Shown here piece by piece: positions 44,245 through 54,113 of a stretch of 64,000 bases of DNA; position 1 is the first letter of the stretch; each line of letters begins with the position of its first letter. The notes below the pieces were generated by a model. That model searched no databases and had not been told where the DNA came from. It worked only from the letters and a program-made list of their open reading frames with translations. The translations under genes were made by a program, and so were the position numbers. Source of the DNA: Streptomyces sp. A0642 (GTDB lineage: Bacteria > Actinomycetota > Actinomycetes > Streptomycetales > Streptomycetaceae); the NCBI RefSeq assembly GCF_004795105.1, contig NZ_SSBL01000001.1:682001-746000 (forward strand). Reading direction: 5' to 3'.

Positions 44245-45585
44245 GTGAAGCTGACAATTCTGGGCGGCGGCGGATTCCGGGTTCCCCTGGTGTACGGGGC
44301 GCTGCTCGCCGACCACGCCGAGGGCCGTGTCTCGGCCGTCACCCTCTATGACACCGACGCCGACCGGCTCACCGCCGTGGCCCGGGTCCTCACCGAGCAG
44401 GCAGAAGGAATCCCGGACGCGCCCACCGTCGTCGCCACCACGGACCTGGACGAGGCGCTGCGCGGCGCCGACTTCGTCTTCTCGGCGATCCGGGTCGGCG
44501 GCCTCGCGGGCCGCGCCGCGGACGAACGGGTGGCACTCGACGAGGGCGTCCTCGGCCAGGAGACGGTGGGCGCCGGCGGAATCGCCTACGGGCTGCGCAC
44601 CGTGCCGGTCGCCGTCGACCTGGCCCGCCGCATCGCCCGCCTGGCCCCGCACGCCTGGGTCATCAACTTCACGAACCCGGCGGGCCTGGTCACCGAGGCC
44701 ATGTCCCACCATCTGGGCGACCGTGTCATCGGGATCTGCGACTCGCCCGTCGGCCTCGGCCGGCGCATCGCCCGTGTGCTCGGCGCCGACCCCGGCCGGG
44801 CCCGCATCGACTACGTCGGCCTCAACCACCTCGGCTGGGTGCGCGGACTGTACGTCGAGGGCCGCGACGAGCTCCCCCGCCTGCTCGCCGACCCGGAGCT
44901 GCTCGGCTCGTTCGAGGAGGGCCGGCTCTTCGGCGCCGACTGGCTGCGCTCCCTGGGCGCGATCCCCAACGAATACCTGCACTACTACTACTTCAACCGG
45001 GAAGCGGTCCGCGCCTACCGGGACGCCGAGCAGACCCGCGGCGCCTTCCTCCGCGAACAGCAGGAGGGCTTCTACGGCCGGATGAAGGACCCCGCCACGC
45101 CGGCGCTGGCCACCTGGGACCGCACGCGCGCCGAGCGCGAGGCGACGTACATGTCGGAGAACCGGGACGTCGCGGGGGCGGGGGAGAGGGATGAGAGCGA
45201 CCTCGACTCCGGCGGCTACGAACAGGTGGCGCTCGCCCTCATGCGGGCCGTCGCCCGGAACGAGCAGACGTCCCTGATCCTCAACGTCCGCAACCGCACC
45301 ACCCTTTCGGTGCTCGACGCCGACGCCGTCATCGAGGCGCCCTGCCTGGTCGACGCGAACGGCGCCCGCCCGGTCGCCGTCGACCCGCTTCCGTACCACG
45401 CCGTCGGCCTGGTCACCGCGGTGAAGGCCGTCGAACGCGCGGTGCTCGAGGCGGCGGCGAGCGGCTCGCGCACCGACGCCGTGCGCGCCTTCGCCCTGCA
45501 CCCGCTGGTGGACTCCGTCTCGGTGGCCCGGCGGCTGGTCGACGGCTACACGAAGGCGCACCCGGGGCTGTCGTACCTGCGATGA
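44245..45585 (+). CDS. GH4-family glycosidase (6-phospho-beta-glucosidase-like)
   Basis: A 446-residue NAD- and metal-dependent GH4 enzyme. The N-terminal Rossmann motif is ILGGGGFRVP; NFTNPAG, GICDSPVGL (metal-ligand cysteine) and GLNHLGW are family hallmarks. GH4 enzymes cleave by a redox elimination mechanism. The sequence resembles the 6-phospho-beta-glucosidase branch (CelF/LicH), but no PTS gene is near. GTG 44245 is the only start that keeps the Rossmann motif at the N-terminus; ribosome-binding spacing is poor. It is in the same orientation as the conservon, 84 bases downstream, and may be independent. Confidence 0.88.
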   Translation: MKLTILGGGGFRVPLVYGALLADHAEGRVSAVTLYDTDADRLTAVARVLTEQAEGIPDAPTVVATTDLDEALRGADFVFSAIRVGGLAGRAADERVALDEGVLGQETVGAGGIAYGLRTVPVAVDLARRIARLAPHAWVINFTNPAGLVTEAMSHHLGDRVIGICDSPVGLGRRIARVLGADPGRARIDYVGLNHLGWVRGLYVEGRDELPRLLADPELLGSFEEGRLFGADWLRSLGAIPNEYLHYYYFNREAVRAYRDAEQTRGAFLREQQEGFYGRMKDPATPALATWDRTRAEREATYMSENRDVAGAGERDESDLDSGGYEQVALALMRAVARNEQTSLILNVRNRTTLSVLDADAVIEAPCLVDANGARPVAVDPLPYHAVGLVTAVKAVERAVLEAAASGSRTDAVRAFALHPLVDSVSVARRLVDGYTKAHPGLSYLR

Positions 45586-45599
45586 GGGGCGGGCCCGGT

Positions 45600-48500
45600 T
45601 CATGACACGGCGCCCTCGGCGAGACCGGCCAGATCGGCGAGCAGCTCGGAGGCGGTGACCGCGTCCAGCGCGCCGAGGCGCAGTGCGCGGCCCCGGCCCG
45701 GCCAGTAGTCGTGGGGCCGGGTGTCGAGCCAGACGGTCTCCAGGGTCTGGTCGGGGAACATGTCGACGGCGCCGACCGCGATGCCCGTGTCCAGCGCGAT
45801 CACCAGGCAGCGGTCGTCGCCGAGGGGCTTGGAGATCCAGCGCTCCACGCCCGCGTCCTGAGGCGCCCCGCGCTGCCAGCCACGCCGCTCCAGGCCGAGG
45901 ACCCGGCCCGTCGGTACCTTGAGGCCCTCGAAGCGGGTCAGGCGGTGGTGGCCGGCCTCCTCCTCGGTCAGTGCGAACACGGCGCGCCCCAGCTGGGGGA
46001 AGGGCTGCAGGACCTCGTGGTCCGCGAACACCTCCGACCAGGTGACCAGTTCCTCGCCCAGGTGCAGGGGATGGGCCAGGCGCACGGCCGCTCCCCGGGG
46101 GAGTGCGAAGGTCCGGTCCTCGGCATCGGCGAACGTCCGGTCCGCCGCCACCCGGAACGCGGTGCTCTCCCCGTCCGCCTCGCTCAGCCACACCAGGCGC
46201 CGCACCAGGTGCCCCAGCAGCGGATGGCCGACGAACAGTTCGCCGAACTCCTGCGCCGTCCACGACCGGCCCCCCACCATCGCGGCCTCCAGGCGGCGCA
46301 CCTGGTCGGAGGCGACGGTCCGCACGTCCTTCTTCAGGCCCATGAACCGCTTGCGCTCCGCAGCGGCCAGCTCGGCGTCGTCCCGCGCGCCCGGCTTCGG
46401 CAGGTCCTTGCGTCGCTTGCCGTCGCTCTCCAGGACGTACGGCCGCAGCTGCTCGTCGAAGCCCACCGTGAACGTCCGGGTGCCGTAGTCGACGACCGTG
46501 GAACCGTCCGCGTCCAGGCCGAGGTCCGGCACCAGCCGGTCGGAGAGCTGCTCGCCGGTGAGCCCGAGACCCGAGGCGACCTCGGTGATCTTCTCCGTGG
46601 CCCTGGCCTTCAGGGCCTTGAACCTCACCTGCTGGGAGATGCCGTGCAGATGCAGGAGCGCGACATCACTGCCGATCGCCGCCAGCACGTCGAGGCCCTC
46701 GACCGCGCGGTGGTGGGCGCCCTCTCCCGGCCAGGCCCGGATCACCGGCGCCAGCCGGCGTACCGTCCCGTCGTCGCCCAGCAGGCCCAGCGCGGACAGC
46801 ACCCACGCCTCCTTGGCGGGCATGGAGGCGAGCCGCCACTGCTCGAAGAGAGCCCAGGCGAACGCGGCCAGCGACGAGGCGTCCGCGGTCCCCGTGACCT
46901 CCACGAGACCCGGATACGGCTCACCGGGCCCGGACATCGCGAGCATGGTCAGGACGTGGCGCACCGCGTCCGGGGGCAGGGCGCCACCCGAAGTGACGGC
47001 GATCTGCGGCAGAAGCGACGGATCCGCCCACCCCGGCACCGTCGGCATGACGGCGGGCAGGGCCCGCTCCAGCGGGTCGGCCGACAGCAGGCCGGCGACC
47101 GCCTTCGCCGCCTGAGGGCCGTACGACTCGGCGGCGCCGCGCACGACGGCGTCGCCGTGCACCGCGGCGATCCGGAGCAGGGCCTGCTCGGCGGCGCGCC
47201 GCGCCCTGCCGGCCTTGCCGACGGCGTCGGGCACCAGCAACGGGGCGGCCCGGACGCCGTGCCGCTCGAACCAGGAACGGGCGACGGGCGCCGCCGACTT
47301 GAGCCGCACCTCCCAGTCGGCCATGTGCCGGGCGACGGACTCGTCGACGAAGGGCAGGAGCAACCGCGCGAGGGAGCCCGGTTGCCGGGGAACGACACGC
47401 AGCAGCAGCGGGAGCGCGGTGAGTCCGAAGCGGGCGGCGACCGGCTTCAGCGTGTCGTAGCCGTCCCACAGGTCGGTCGGGTCCCAGCTGGCGAGCAGGG
47501 GCGTGACCAGGTCCTCGGGCCCGTGGACGTAGATCCGTGCCGGCCGCAGGGTGCACGTGTCGAGGCCGTGGCGCAGCGCGTCGATGTCCTGCTGCCAGTC
47601 GCCGGTGTCGTGGCGGCGGGTGTACCAGCTGATGGAGGCGGCCCACTGCTCCCGTTCGCCGGGCATCCACTCCACCACGGGCTCACCGCCGGCCGTCAGG
47701 CCGGTCAGGACCGTGGGCCCCGTCGTGCTCCGCTGCCGGGTCCACGGCGGAGCCGTCAGCACGGCCGGCAGGGCATCGGCCGGTGCGTCGGCGAGCCGGT
47801 CAGCCGGGCAGAGGAGCGGTTGGACGATTTTCGCCAGGTCGCCGTCGAGCGTCGGCAGGGCCCTCTCCACGCGCGTGCGGTGGGCGGCGATGTGCGCCGT
47901 CAGCAGCTGGCCCGAGACGCTGGATGCCCTCCCCGCGTGGTCGCGGACGTCTGCCGCGAGCAGCCGCAGCGCCCGGACGGGATAGCGGTGCATCGCCTCC
48001 AGGAGAGCGGGACGGACGCGCTTGTCGTCCGCGTGGCCCAGCAGGAGGAGGAACGCCTCGTCGGTCGGGAGCTCCACCAGGGCGTTGGCGCCCTGCTTCA
48101 TGCGGTCCGCGGAGGCGTAGGGGCCGCTCAGGTCCTTGCCGATGAGCGGGGCGACGGCTGTGCCGATCCCCTCGGCCGCTGTCGCGATCAGGGCGGCGCT
48201 GTGACTGAGGGTGGGCCGGTGGACGAAGGACCGGGCCTGGTCCGGGGAGTTGAGCGCACAGAACACCAGGGAGAGGACGGTGTCGTCCCGCTCCGCGGTG
48301 ACTTCGGGATCCGTGCAGAGCCCGTCGACCCAGTCGGTCTCGCTCGGCGCCATGTAGGCCGTGATGATCTTGCGGTAGGCGTCGGTCCGGCAGCGGGACA
48401 GACCTCGACCGTGGCCCGGTAGGTCTCCTCGTCGGCGGCGGCGAGCAGCATCCGCACCCGGTCGGCGGCCGGACGGCACGACCGCGTCCAGTAGGCCTGA

Positions 48501-49210
48501 GGGACGTGCCTGCGCGGTTCCAGCCAGGGGTCTTCACGCCTTCCGCCGTACTGCGTCCAGTGGGCTTCGGTGAGGAACAGTTCCACCGCCGCCCGGGCCG
48601 CGAACGGCAGTCCGCCGAGCCGCACCCAACTGTCGGCCCAGGCCCCCGCAGGCGGCGAGACCAGCCCGACGATCGCGGCGACGGCCGCCGCTCCGGCCGG
48701 TGAGGGACTGCCCGCGAGGTGCAGTCGCGTCAGCTCCACGAGCCCCGCGTCGCTGGCCGGCGCGTCCAGGAACCGCTGGATCCACGCCTTCTCCTCGGCC
48801 GTACGCGCCTCGACGGCGTCCAACTGAGCCTTCTGGGCGCGGGCGGGTGTACGCGCCACTCCGCCCCGCCGGGGGTGGAGGAGACGCCGCCAGCCGGCCG
48901 GCATCACGAAGGTGTCCTCGTCGGGCGGGGCCGCCGGGTCCCCGGCCGCCCCGCCCGGCTGCGCCCTGCCCGCGGCGTCCGTACCGCCTCCCGACGGCGC
49001 CGGGGCCCCCACCTCGCGGTATCCCTTGCGCTCCTTCTCCGCGATCGACTTCGCCACCTGCGCGTCCGCCGCCTCCGCGGAGCCGTACTCCTTTGTCTGC
49101 GTACGTCCCTCGCTCCCGCAGCGTCCGTAGCGCACCGTCACCACGGCCTCGTCCGAACCGGTCTCCCAGAACTTCGACGCACCGCCCTCGACGTACTCCC
49201 AGCGACGCAC
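45600..49210 (-). pseudogene. WGR-DUF4132 protein, split by a one-base deletion
   Basis: One gene in two frames. The upstream part (GTG 49210) encodes a WGR domain (MRRWEYVEGGASKFWE, RYGRCGSEGRTQTKEY) and a helical-repeat region. Near 48400 the frame must change by one base to continue as DAYRKIITAYMAPSE and on through the DUF4132 C-terminus (ending at 45600). Restoring one base gives exactly 1204 codons, with the continuous reading VEVLSRCRTDAYRKI. WGR domains bind nucleic acids or ADP-ribosylation partners (they occur in PARP and beside MolR/DUF4132); function here is unknown. It may be a pseudogene, a sequencing error or, less likely, programmed frameshifting. Two products of about 270-300 and 940 residues are otherwise possible. 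Confidence 0.8.
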
Positions 49211-49396
49211 AGGCCGGCCCCCCTTTCACACCCGTTCGCCCCGTACTGCCACGGGCTTCCCGATCAGTGGTTCCACAGTAGGACCGACCACTGACAACGC
49301 AGCGTGACCGAGGTCAGGAACGCCGGCGCGTGAGCAGGTGAGCGGGGCCGGGGGCGGCGTCAGGCGCCCGCCCCACCACGTACAGGGGAACGGGTC

Positions 49397-49837
49397 TCAG
49401 GGAGCGGAGACGACGCGTGGTCCGCCCGCGGGCGCCCACGAAGGGGCCACTCCCGTCACCTGGCAGACCATCAGGAAGAGGGGGATGGGCGGGGTGTAGG
49501 GCGTTCGGCTGTCGGGCTGGTGGATCAGCCGGGGCCGCACCGCCGGGACGCAGGCCCCTCGCGCGTAGGCGGCCTGCGAGGGCCAGTCCAGATCGAGGTC
49601 GGAGCCGGACGGCACGATCCACCACCAGCGCTCGGCGTCCGCGAAGACGCAGCCCGTCCGCGGCAGATGAGACATCAGCCGGAAGCCGTAGCGCGCGGGC
49701 ACCCCCACCGCGTCACAGCCGAGGCTCGCCGAGAGGGACGCCGGCACGGGCAGCTGCACCATGCCTCCGGCGGGGACGCAGCCGGGTTCGCGGGAGCGCC
49801 TGGCTCCCAGCAGGTGGGACATGGCGTTCTTCAGCAT
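49397..49837 (-). CDS. Conserved proline-rich protein of the WhiJ-like module
   Basis: A 146-residue protein without a recognised domain. ATG 49837 is favoured because it overlaps the end of the upstream ATPase gene by seven bases, suggesting coupling. Visible blocks are VPARYGFRLMSHLPRTGCVFADAERWWWIVPSGSD and a proline-rich C-terminus. Genes of this type are often found next to ATP-binding proteins of WhiJ-like clusters in Streptomyces; the function is not known. Confidence 0.6.
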   Translation of the reverse strand: MLKNAMSHLLGARRSREPGCVPAGGMVQLPVPASLSASLGCDAVGVPARYGFRLMSHLPRTGCVFADAERWWWIVPSGSDLDLDWPSQAAYARGACVPAVRPRLIHQPDSRTPYTPPIPLFLMVCQVTGVAPSWAPAGGPRVVSAP

Positions 49838-50289
49838 GAGCGCCCCGAGCCGTGCGGCAGCTCCGCCCAGACGATGCGGCCCGAGCCGTTCCCGGCGTCG
49901 CGGGAGCCCCAGGCGCTGCACATCGCGTCGACGAGCAGCAGACCACGTCCGTGCTCGTCGTCGGAGCCGGCGCCCAGACGCGGCCCGCCGGGTTGGTGCC
50001 CCTGGTCCTGCACGGCTATGCGCAGCCGGGGGCCGAGGCAGCTCAGCTCGCAGACGACGCGGGCGCTGGCGGTGTGCACCACCGCGTTGGTGACCAGTTC
50101 GGACACGATGAGGACCGCGGCGTCGTAGGTGTCGTCGCCCAGCCGCCACTCGTCCAGCCTGGCCCGCGTCAGCCGCCGGGCGCCGGCGACCGACTCGGGT
50201 TGCGCGGGCAGCGCGAAGCAGTACCGGAGCGCTTCGGTCCCGGGGCTGAGATCCATGAGCCGGGGGATGAGCGCACTGCCAGGTGCCAC
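49831..50289 (-). CDS. RsbW-like ATP-binding (HATPase_c_2) protein
   Basis: A 152-residue GHKL ATPase resembling anti-sigma-factor kinases. VSELVTNAVVHT is the N box; IAVQDQG and EHGRGLLLVDAMCSAWG are the G boxes. GTG 50289 has GAGGA at seven bases. It is divergent from the DUF5753 HTH gene, matching the abaA/whiJ-type clusters of S. coelicolor, where such a protein accompanies a WhiJ-like regulator and a DUF397 protein. The target is unknown; no cognate sigma factor is adjacent. Confidence 0.87.
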   Translation of the reverse strand: MAPGSALIPRLMDLSPGTEALRYCFALPAQPESVAGARRLTRARLDEWRLGDDTYDAAVLIVSELVTNAVVHTASARVVCELSCLGPRLRIAVQDQGHQPGGPRLGAGSDDEHGRGLLLVDAMCSAWGSRDAGNGSGRIVWAELPHGSGRSC

Positions 50290-50494
50290 GACCGAATCCT
50301 CACAGTGGGGGCTGTGTCACGCTTCGCGATCTTCCTGAAAAAGGGCGGGCATGACGAGTGAACTGGTTCACTCACCAACTCTCCCCCTGTCGTGAACACT
50401 TGGCAAGGGGCACTCTGAAAATTTCAGAGTGGCTGTGTTCTTGGTGGGGTGCGCATGGCACACTGCTGGCAAACAGCGCATGGGGAGGTCTGAA

Positions 50495-51355
50495 GTGAGC
50501 GAACCGCGGTCCGCCCCGACCGTGGGTCAGGTCGTTCTGGGCAAGCGCCTGCAGGATCTGCGGGAGCGTGTCGGCCTGAGCCGGGACCAGGCAGCCAAGG
50601 TGCTCCGCGTCGCCCCGGCGACGATCCGCAGGATGGAGACCGCCGAGGTCGCTCTCAAGATCCCTTACGTGCAGTCGCTCCTGAAGGCCTACGGCGTCGC
50701 CGAGGAGGAGACCGACGCCTTCGTCGATCTCACCGAGGAGGCCAACAAGCCGGGCTGGTGGCAGCGCTTCCACGACGTGCTTCCCGACTGGTTCAGCATG
50801 TACGTCAGTCTGGAGGGCGCCGCGAGCCTCCTGCGCATGTACGAGCCGCACTTCATCCCCGGACTGCTGCAGACCGAGGACTACGCGCGCTCCGTCATGC
50901 GCACCGGAGCCGTCGGCCAGACCAGGCCCGAGGACATCGAACGCCATGTGGCCCTGCGGATGGAGCGGCAGTCCCTGCTCACCCGGCCGGACGCCCCGAA
51001 ACTGTGGGTCGTGATGGACGAGACCGTGCTGCGGCGCCCGGTCGGCAGTCCCGACGCCATGCGCGCCCAGACCGACCGGCTGCTGGAAGCGACCGAGATG
51101 CCCAACGTGACCCTGCAGGTCGCCGAGTTCTCGACCGGCCATCACCCGGGCACCTACGGGCCCTTCGTCCTCTTCCGCTTCGCCGTCCCCGAACTTCCCG
51201 ACATGGTCTACAGCGAATACCTGACCGGGGCCGTCTACTTCGACGCGCGCCCCGAGGTGGCCTCCTACCTCGAGGTCATGGACCGTATGGCGGCCCAGGC
51301 CGCGACTGCACAACGCACGAAGGAAATCCTCCGGGACTTCCGCAAGGAGCTGTGA
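50495..51355 (+). CDS. WhiJ-like XRE regulator with DUF5753
   Basis: A 286-residue regulator. The N-terminal helix-turn-helix reads LGKRLQDLRERVGLSRDQAAKVLRVAPATIRRMETAEV. The remainder (from about residue 90) is the DUF5753 domain with YEPHFIPGLLQTEDYAR, RQSLLTR and VTLQVAEFSTGHHPG. The GTG at 50495 is preceded by GGGGAGG at six bases. Its stop overlaps the next ATG (TGATG), so it is coupled to the DUF397 gene. WhiJ-like proteins control sporulation-stage genes in S. coelicolor, with the DUF397 partner antagonising them. Confidence 0.92.
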   Translation: MSEPRSAPTVGQVVLGKRLQDLRERVGLSRDQAAKVLRVAPATIRRMETAEVALKIPYVQSLLKAYGVAEEETDAFVDLTEEANKPGWWQRFHDVLPDWFSMYVSLEGAASLLRMYEPHFIPGLLQTEDYARSVMRTGAVGQTRPEDIERHVALRMERQSLLTRPDAPKLWVVMDETVLRRPVGSPDAMRAQTDRLLEATEMPNVTLQVAEFSTGHHPGTYGPFVLFRFAVPELPDMVYSEYLTGAVYFDARPEVASYLEVMDRMAAQAATAQRTKEILRDFRKEL

Positions 51356-51594
51356 TGACACCACCCATATACAACGGCATGCCGGCCGCCGACCTCGGCT
51401 CCGAAGGCTGGTACAAGCCGTGGAGCGGTGGCAACGGCGGCAACTGCGTCGAGGCGATGAAGCTCTCCGACGGAAGAATCGCCATGCGCCAGTCCGCCGA
51501 CCCCGACGGTCCGGCCCTCATCTACTCCCACCGCGAGATCGCCGCCTTCATCCAGGGCGCCAAGGCGGGCCAGGCGGACTTCCTCCTGACCTGA
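51355..51594 (+). CDS. DUF397 partner protein
   Basis: A 79-residue DUF397 protein: WYKPWSGGNGGNCVEAMKL, ADPDGPALIYSHREIAAFIQGAKAGQAD. ATG 51355 overlaps the regulator stop; AAGGAG lies five bases upstream. DUF397 proteins almost always follow DUF5753 HTH genes and are thought to modulate them, an arrangement compared to toxin-antitoxin pairs. Confidence 0.92.
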   Translation: MTPPIYNGMPAADLGSEGWYKPWSGGNGGNCVEAMKLSDGRIAMRQSADPDGPALIYSHREIAAFIQGAKAGQADFLLT

Positions 51595-51675
51595 CCCCTC
51601 CGCGCGGACGGTTCCCGGTCGTCGCGCACCGATGCAGTCCTCTGTCCGCCGACCCACGGAACCAAGGAGCGCGCC

Positions 51676-52482
51676 ATGACCGGGCACGAGCCCCCCGTCG
51701 AGATCGACACCAGCAAGCCGCATCCCGCGCGGATGTACGACTGGTTCCTCGGGGGCAAGGACAACTATCCGGTCGACGAACAGATGGCCCGGCAGCTGCT
51801 GGCCGTGGACGCGCGCGGCCGTGACATGGCGCGCGTCAACCGGGCGTTCATGCACCGAGCCACACGCTGGCTCGCGGAGAACGGCATCCGGCAGTTCCTC
51901 GACATCGGCACCGGGATTCCGACCGAGCCCAACCTCCACCAGATCGCCCAGCGGACCACGCCGGACGCCCGCATCGTCTACTGCGACAACGACCCGATCG
52001 TCCTCGCCCACGCGGCGGCCCTGCTGCGCTCCACTCCCGAGGGCGCCACCGAGTACATCCAGGCCGACGCCCGCAGGCCCGAGGTCATCCTCGAAGCGGC
52101 CGGCAAGGTGCTCGACTTCGACCGGCCGATCGCCCTGTCCATGCTGGCGCTGCTGCACTTCCTGGACGACGAGGACGGCGCCGCCGAGCTGGTGGACCGT
52201 CTGGTCGACCAGCTCGCGCCCGGCAGCTACCTCGTCCTCTCGCAGACCACCGGCGACTTCGACCCGGAGGGCGCGGCCCGGGCAGCCGCCCTCTACAAGG
52301 CCCGCGGCATGACCCTGCGCCCCCGCAGCCACGCCGAGCTCTCCGCCTTCTTCCACGGCCTCGAACTCGTCGATCCCGGCGTCTCGCTCTCCGCCGACTG
52401 GCACCCCGAGCTCGGCGAGGTCATCGACGTCCCGGGCGACGAGCCGATCCCGGGGTACGCGGGCGTGGCCCGCAAGGCCTGA
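51676..52482 (+). CDS. DUF574 SAM-dependent methyltransferase
   Basis: A 268-residue protein of the actinobacterial S-adenosylmethionine methyltransferase family PF04672 (DUF574). Hallmarks: SKPHPARMYDWFLGGKDNYPVD at the N-terminus, FLDIGTGIPTEPNLH (SAM loop), VYCDNDPIVLAHA (acidic residue for SAM) and LVLSQTTGDFDP. It starts at ATG 51676 with AAGGAG before it. Such genes are expanded in Streptomyces and often sit beside HTH/DUF397 modules, as here. Substrate unknown. Confidence 0.9.
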   Translation: MTGHEPPVEIDTSKPHPARMYDWFLGGKDNYPVDEQMARQLLAVDARGRDMARVNRAFMHRATRWLAENGIRQFLDIGTGIPTEPNLHQIAQRTTPDARIVYCDNDPIVLAHAAALLRSTPEGATEYIQADARRPEVILEAAGKVLDFDRPIALSMLALLHFLDDEDGAAELVDRLVDQLAPGSYLVLSQTTGDFDPEGAARAAALYKARGMTLRPRSHAELSAFFHGLELVDPGVSLSADWHPELGEVIDVPGDEPIPGYAGVARKA

Positions 52483-52498
52483 GCGGGGACGGGCGTCG

Positions 52499-53986
52499 CT
52501 ACTGCCTGCTGACCGAACGGCTGATGCCCGCCGCGATCGTCGTCGCGAGCAGCCAGCCCGTGACGATCAGCGCGTACGACAGCCACTGGTACCAGCCCTG
52601 CGGGTTGAACGACTTCTCCTGCCCGAAGTCGACAAGGGGCAGGAGCAGGTCCAGGGTGTAGAAGAGCGCGTTGAACGGGGGGTGTTCGTCCGCCTTGAGC
52701 GGGATCGGTTCGTGCAGCGCGTACGTCAGCGTGCCGGTCAGCAGCAGCGACACGAGCCAGGCGGCCGCCCGGACCGGACGGTAGCCGTACCCGACCGTGA
52801 CGTCCTGGAGGTATCCCCAGACCCGGGCGTATACGGGCAGGGTGCCGCGGTGGCGGCGCTGCTTGGCGAGGAGGACGGTGCGCGCCGCGCTGTCGTCGCC
52901 GATCCGCCGGTAGGACGTCGTCAACTGTTCGTAGGCGTACGGCGTGTACCCGTCGCCCTCCCTCTCGAGCAGGGGCAGCCTCTGCCCGGCGGGCAGGGCC
53001 GGCAGCAGGGCGGTGTAGCTCAGCCCGTCGAGCCGCACCTCCCGCGGCCACACGGCCGGCTCGGCGTGGATGAGATCGATCTGGGTGCGACGCAGATTCA
53101 CGGTGCCCTGTACGGGAGCGGCCGCCCGCAGCCAGAACTCGCCGACGGTGCAGCTGCTCGCGCGGAGCGCCACTCCGCCGGGGTTGGAGAGCCGGGCGTA
53201 CGAGAGGTTCAGCTGCCCGGGAATGCGCATGCCGCGCATGTTGGCGCGTCCCTGGATCCGGATCCGCATCGCGTGCAGGTCGGTCCCGGCGGTGAGGGTC
53301 TCCGCCTGCAGAGCGGTGGCCCCCGGATGGGTCAGCTCGGCGTCGTCGAGCCGGACCTGACCGGACACGCTCGCGCCGTCCAGCCGGAGCTCGCCGTGCA
53401 CGACGAGGCCGGGCAGCCACAGATCGTCCTCGATGATGGTGTGGTTCAGCTGGAGTACCGGCGTCCGGTTGAACGCGGTGGAGCCGTCCGCGTTCACGCC
53501 TATCCTCGCCCGGTCACCGAACAGGGCCTGGGTGATCTTCGAGCCGCCCAGCTCGACCGGGCCGGGGATCCGGCAGCCGCTGATCCGGAGCACACCGTCG
53601 ACCCTGAGGGTGGCGGCGGCCAGCCCCGGCAGCACCGAATCGCTCAGATTGAGCTGCCTCATCGCCGCCCCGTACAGCTGGGGCGCCTGCTCGAAGTGGC
53701 AGCTGTGCAGGGTCACGGCGCAGGCGACGGTCGCGAACCGCAGGTTCAGGGTGCCCGTGACGCGTGCGCCGATCACCCGCAGCGCCGCTATCTCTCCGTC
53801 CTCCTGCGGGCTGAGGGCGAGCAGCGCGCGCAGCACCTCGCCGCGCACCCGCCGTTCGCCGCCCCAGCCGTCGGCGGCCTCCGGATCGTCCGCCGCCTCG
53901 TCCCCGGTGCGGAAGTCGACGGTGTCACCGCGGGGGAAGGCATCCCAGACGCGGCGTTCGGCGGCGGTCAGCTCGGTGATCTCCAT
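52499..53986 (-). CDS. Membrane-anchored beta-helix repeat protein of unknown function
   Basis: A 495-residue protein. Residues about 60-310 form many short repeats with regularly spaced hydrophobic residues (IGARVTGTLNLRFATVAC, LRVDGVLRISGCRIPGPVELGG, LVVHGELRLDGASVSGQVRLDD), typical of a solenoid/beta-helix. No signal peptide precedes them. Near the C-terminus are two transmembrane helices (AAWLVSLLLTGTLTYAL and LSYALIVTGWLLATTIAAGI) around a loop with a YTLDLLLPLVDFGQ block. The repeats are therefore probably cytoplasmic and tethered to the membrane. Similar Streptomyces proteins are sometimes labelled oxidoreductase without visible basis. Confidence 0.75.
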   Translation of the reverse strand: MEITELTAAERRVWDAFPRGDTVDFRTGDEAADDPEAADGWGGERRVRGEVLRALLALSPQEDGEIAALRVIGARVTGTLNLRFATVACAVTLHSCHFEQAPQLYGAAMRQLNLSDSVLPGLAAATLRVDGVLRISGCRIPGPVELGGSKITQALFGDRARIGVNADGSTAFNRTPVLQLNHTIIEDDLWLPGLVVHGELRLDGASVSGQVRLDDAELTHPGATALQAETLTAGTDLHAMRIRIQGRANMRGMRIPGQLNLSYARLSNPGGVALRASSCTVGEFWLRAAAPVQGTVNLRRTQIDLIHAEPAVWPREVRLDGLSYTALLPALPAGQRLPLLEREGDGYTPYAYEQLTTSYRRIGDDSAARTVLLAKQRRHRGTLPVYARVWGYLQDVTVGYGYRPVRAAAWLVSLLLTGTLTYALHEPIPLKADEHPPFNALFYTLDLLLPLVDFGQEKSFNPQGWYQWLSYALIVTGWLLATTIAAGISRSVSRQ

Positions 53987-54113
53987 CGGCGGGACTCTGA
54001 CCCGTGGGCCCGGGGGAAGTCAACCCGGCCTCGGCGCCCGGCCCTTCGGACTCCCGGCGCGCGCCCGGCCTGCGCCGCACGGATCAGTCACCGCAGCGGG
54101 TCACAATGGATCC

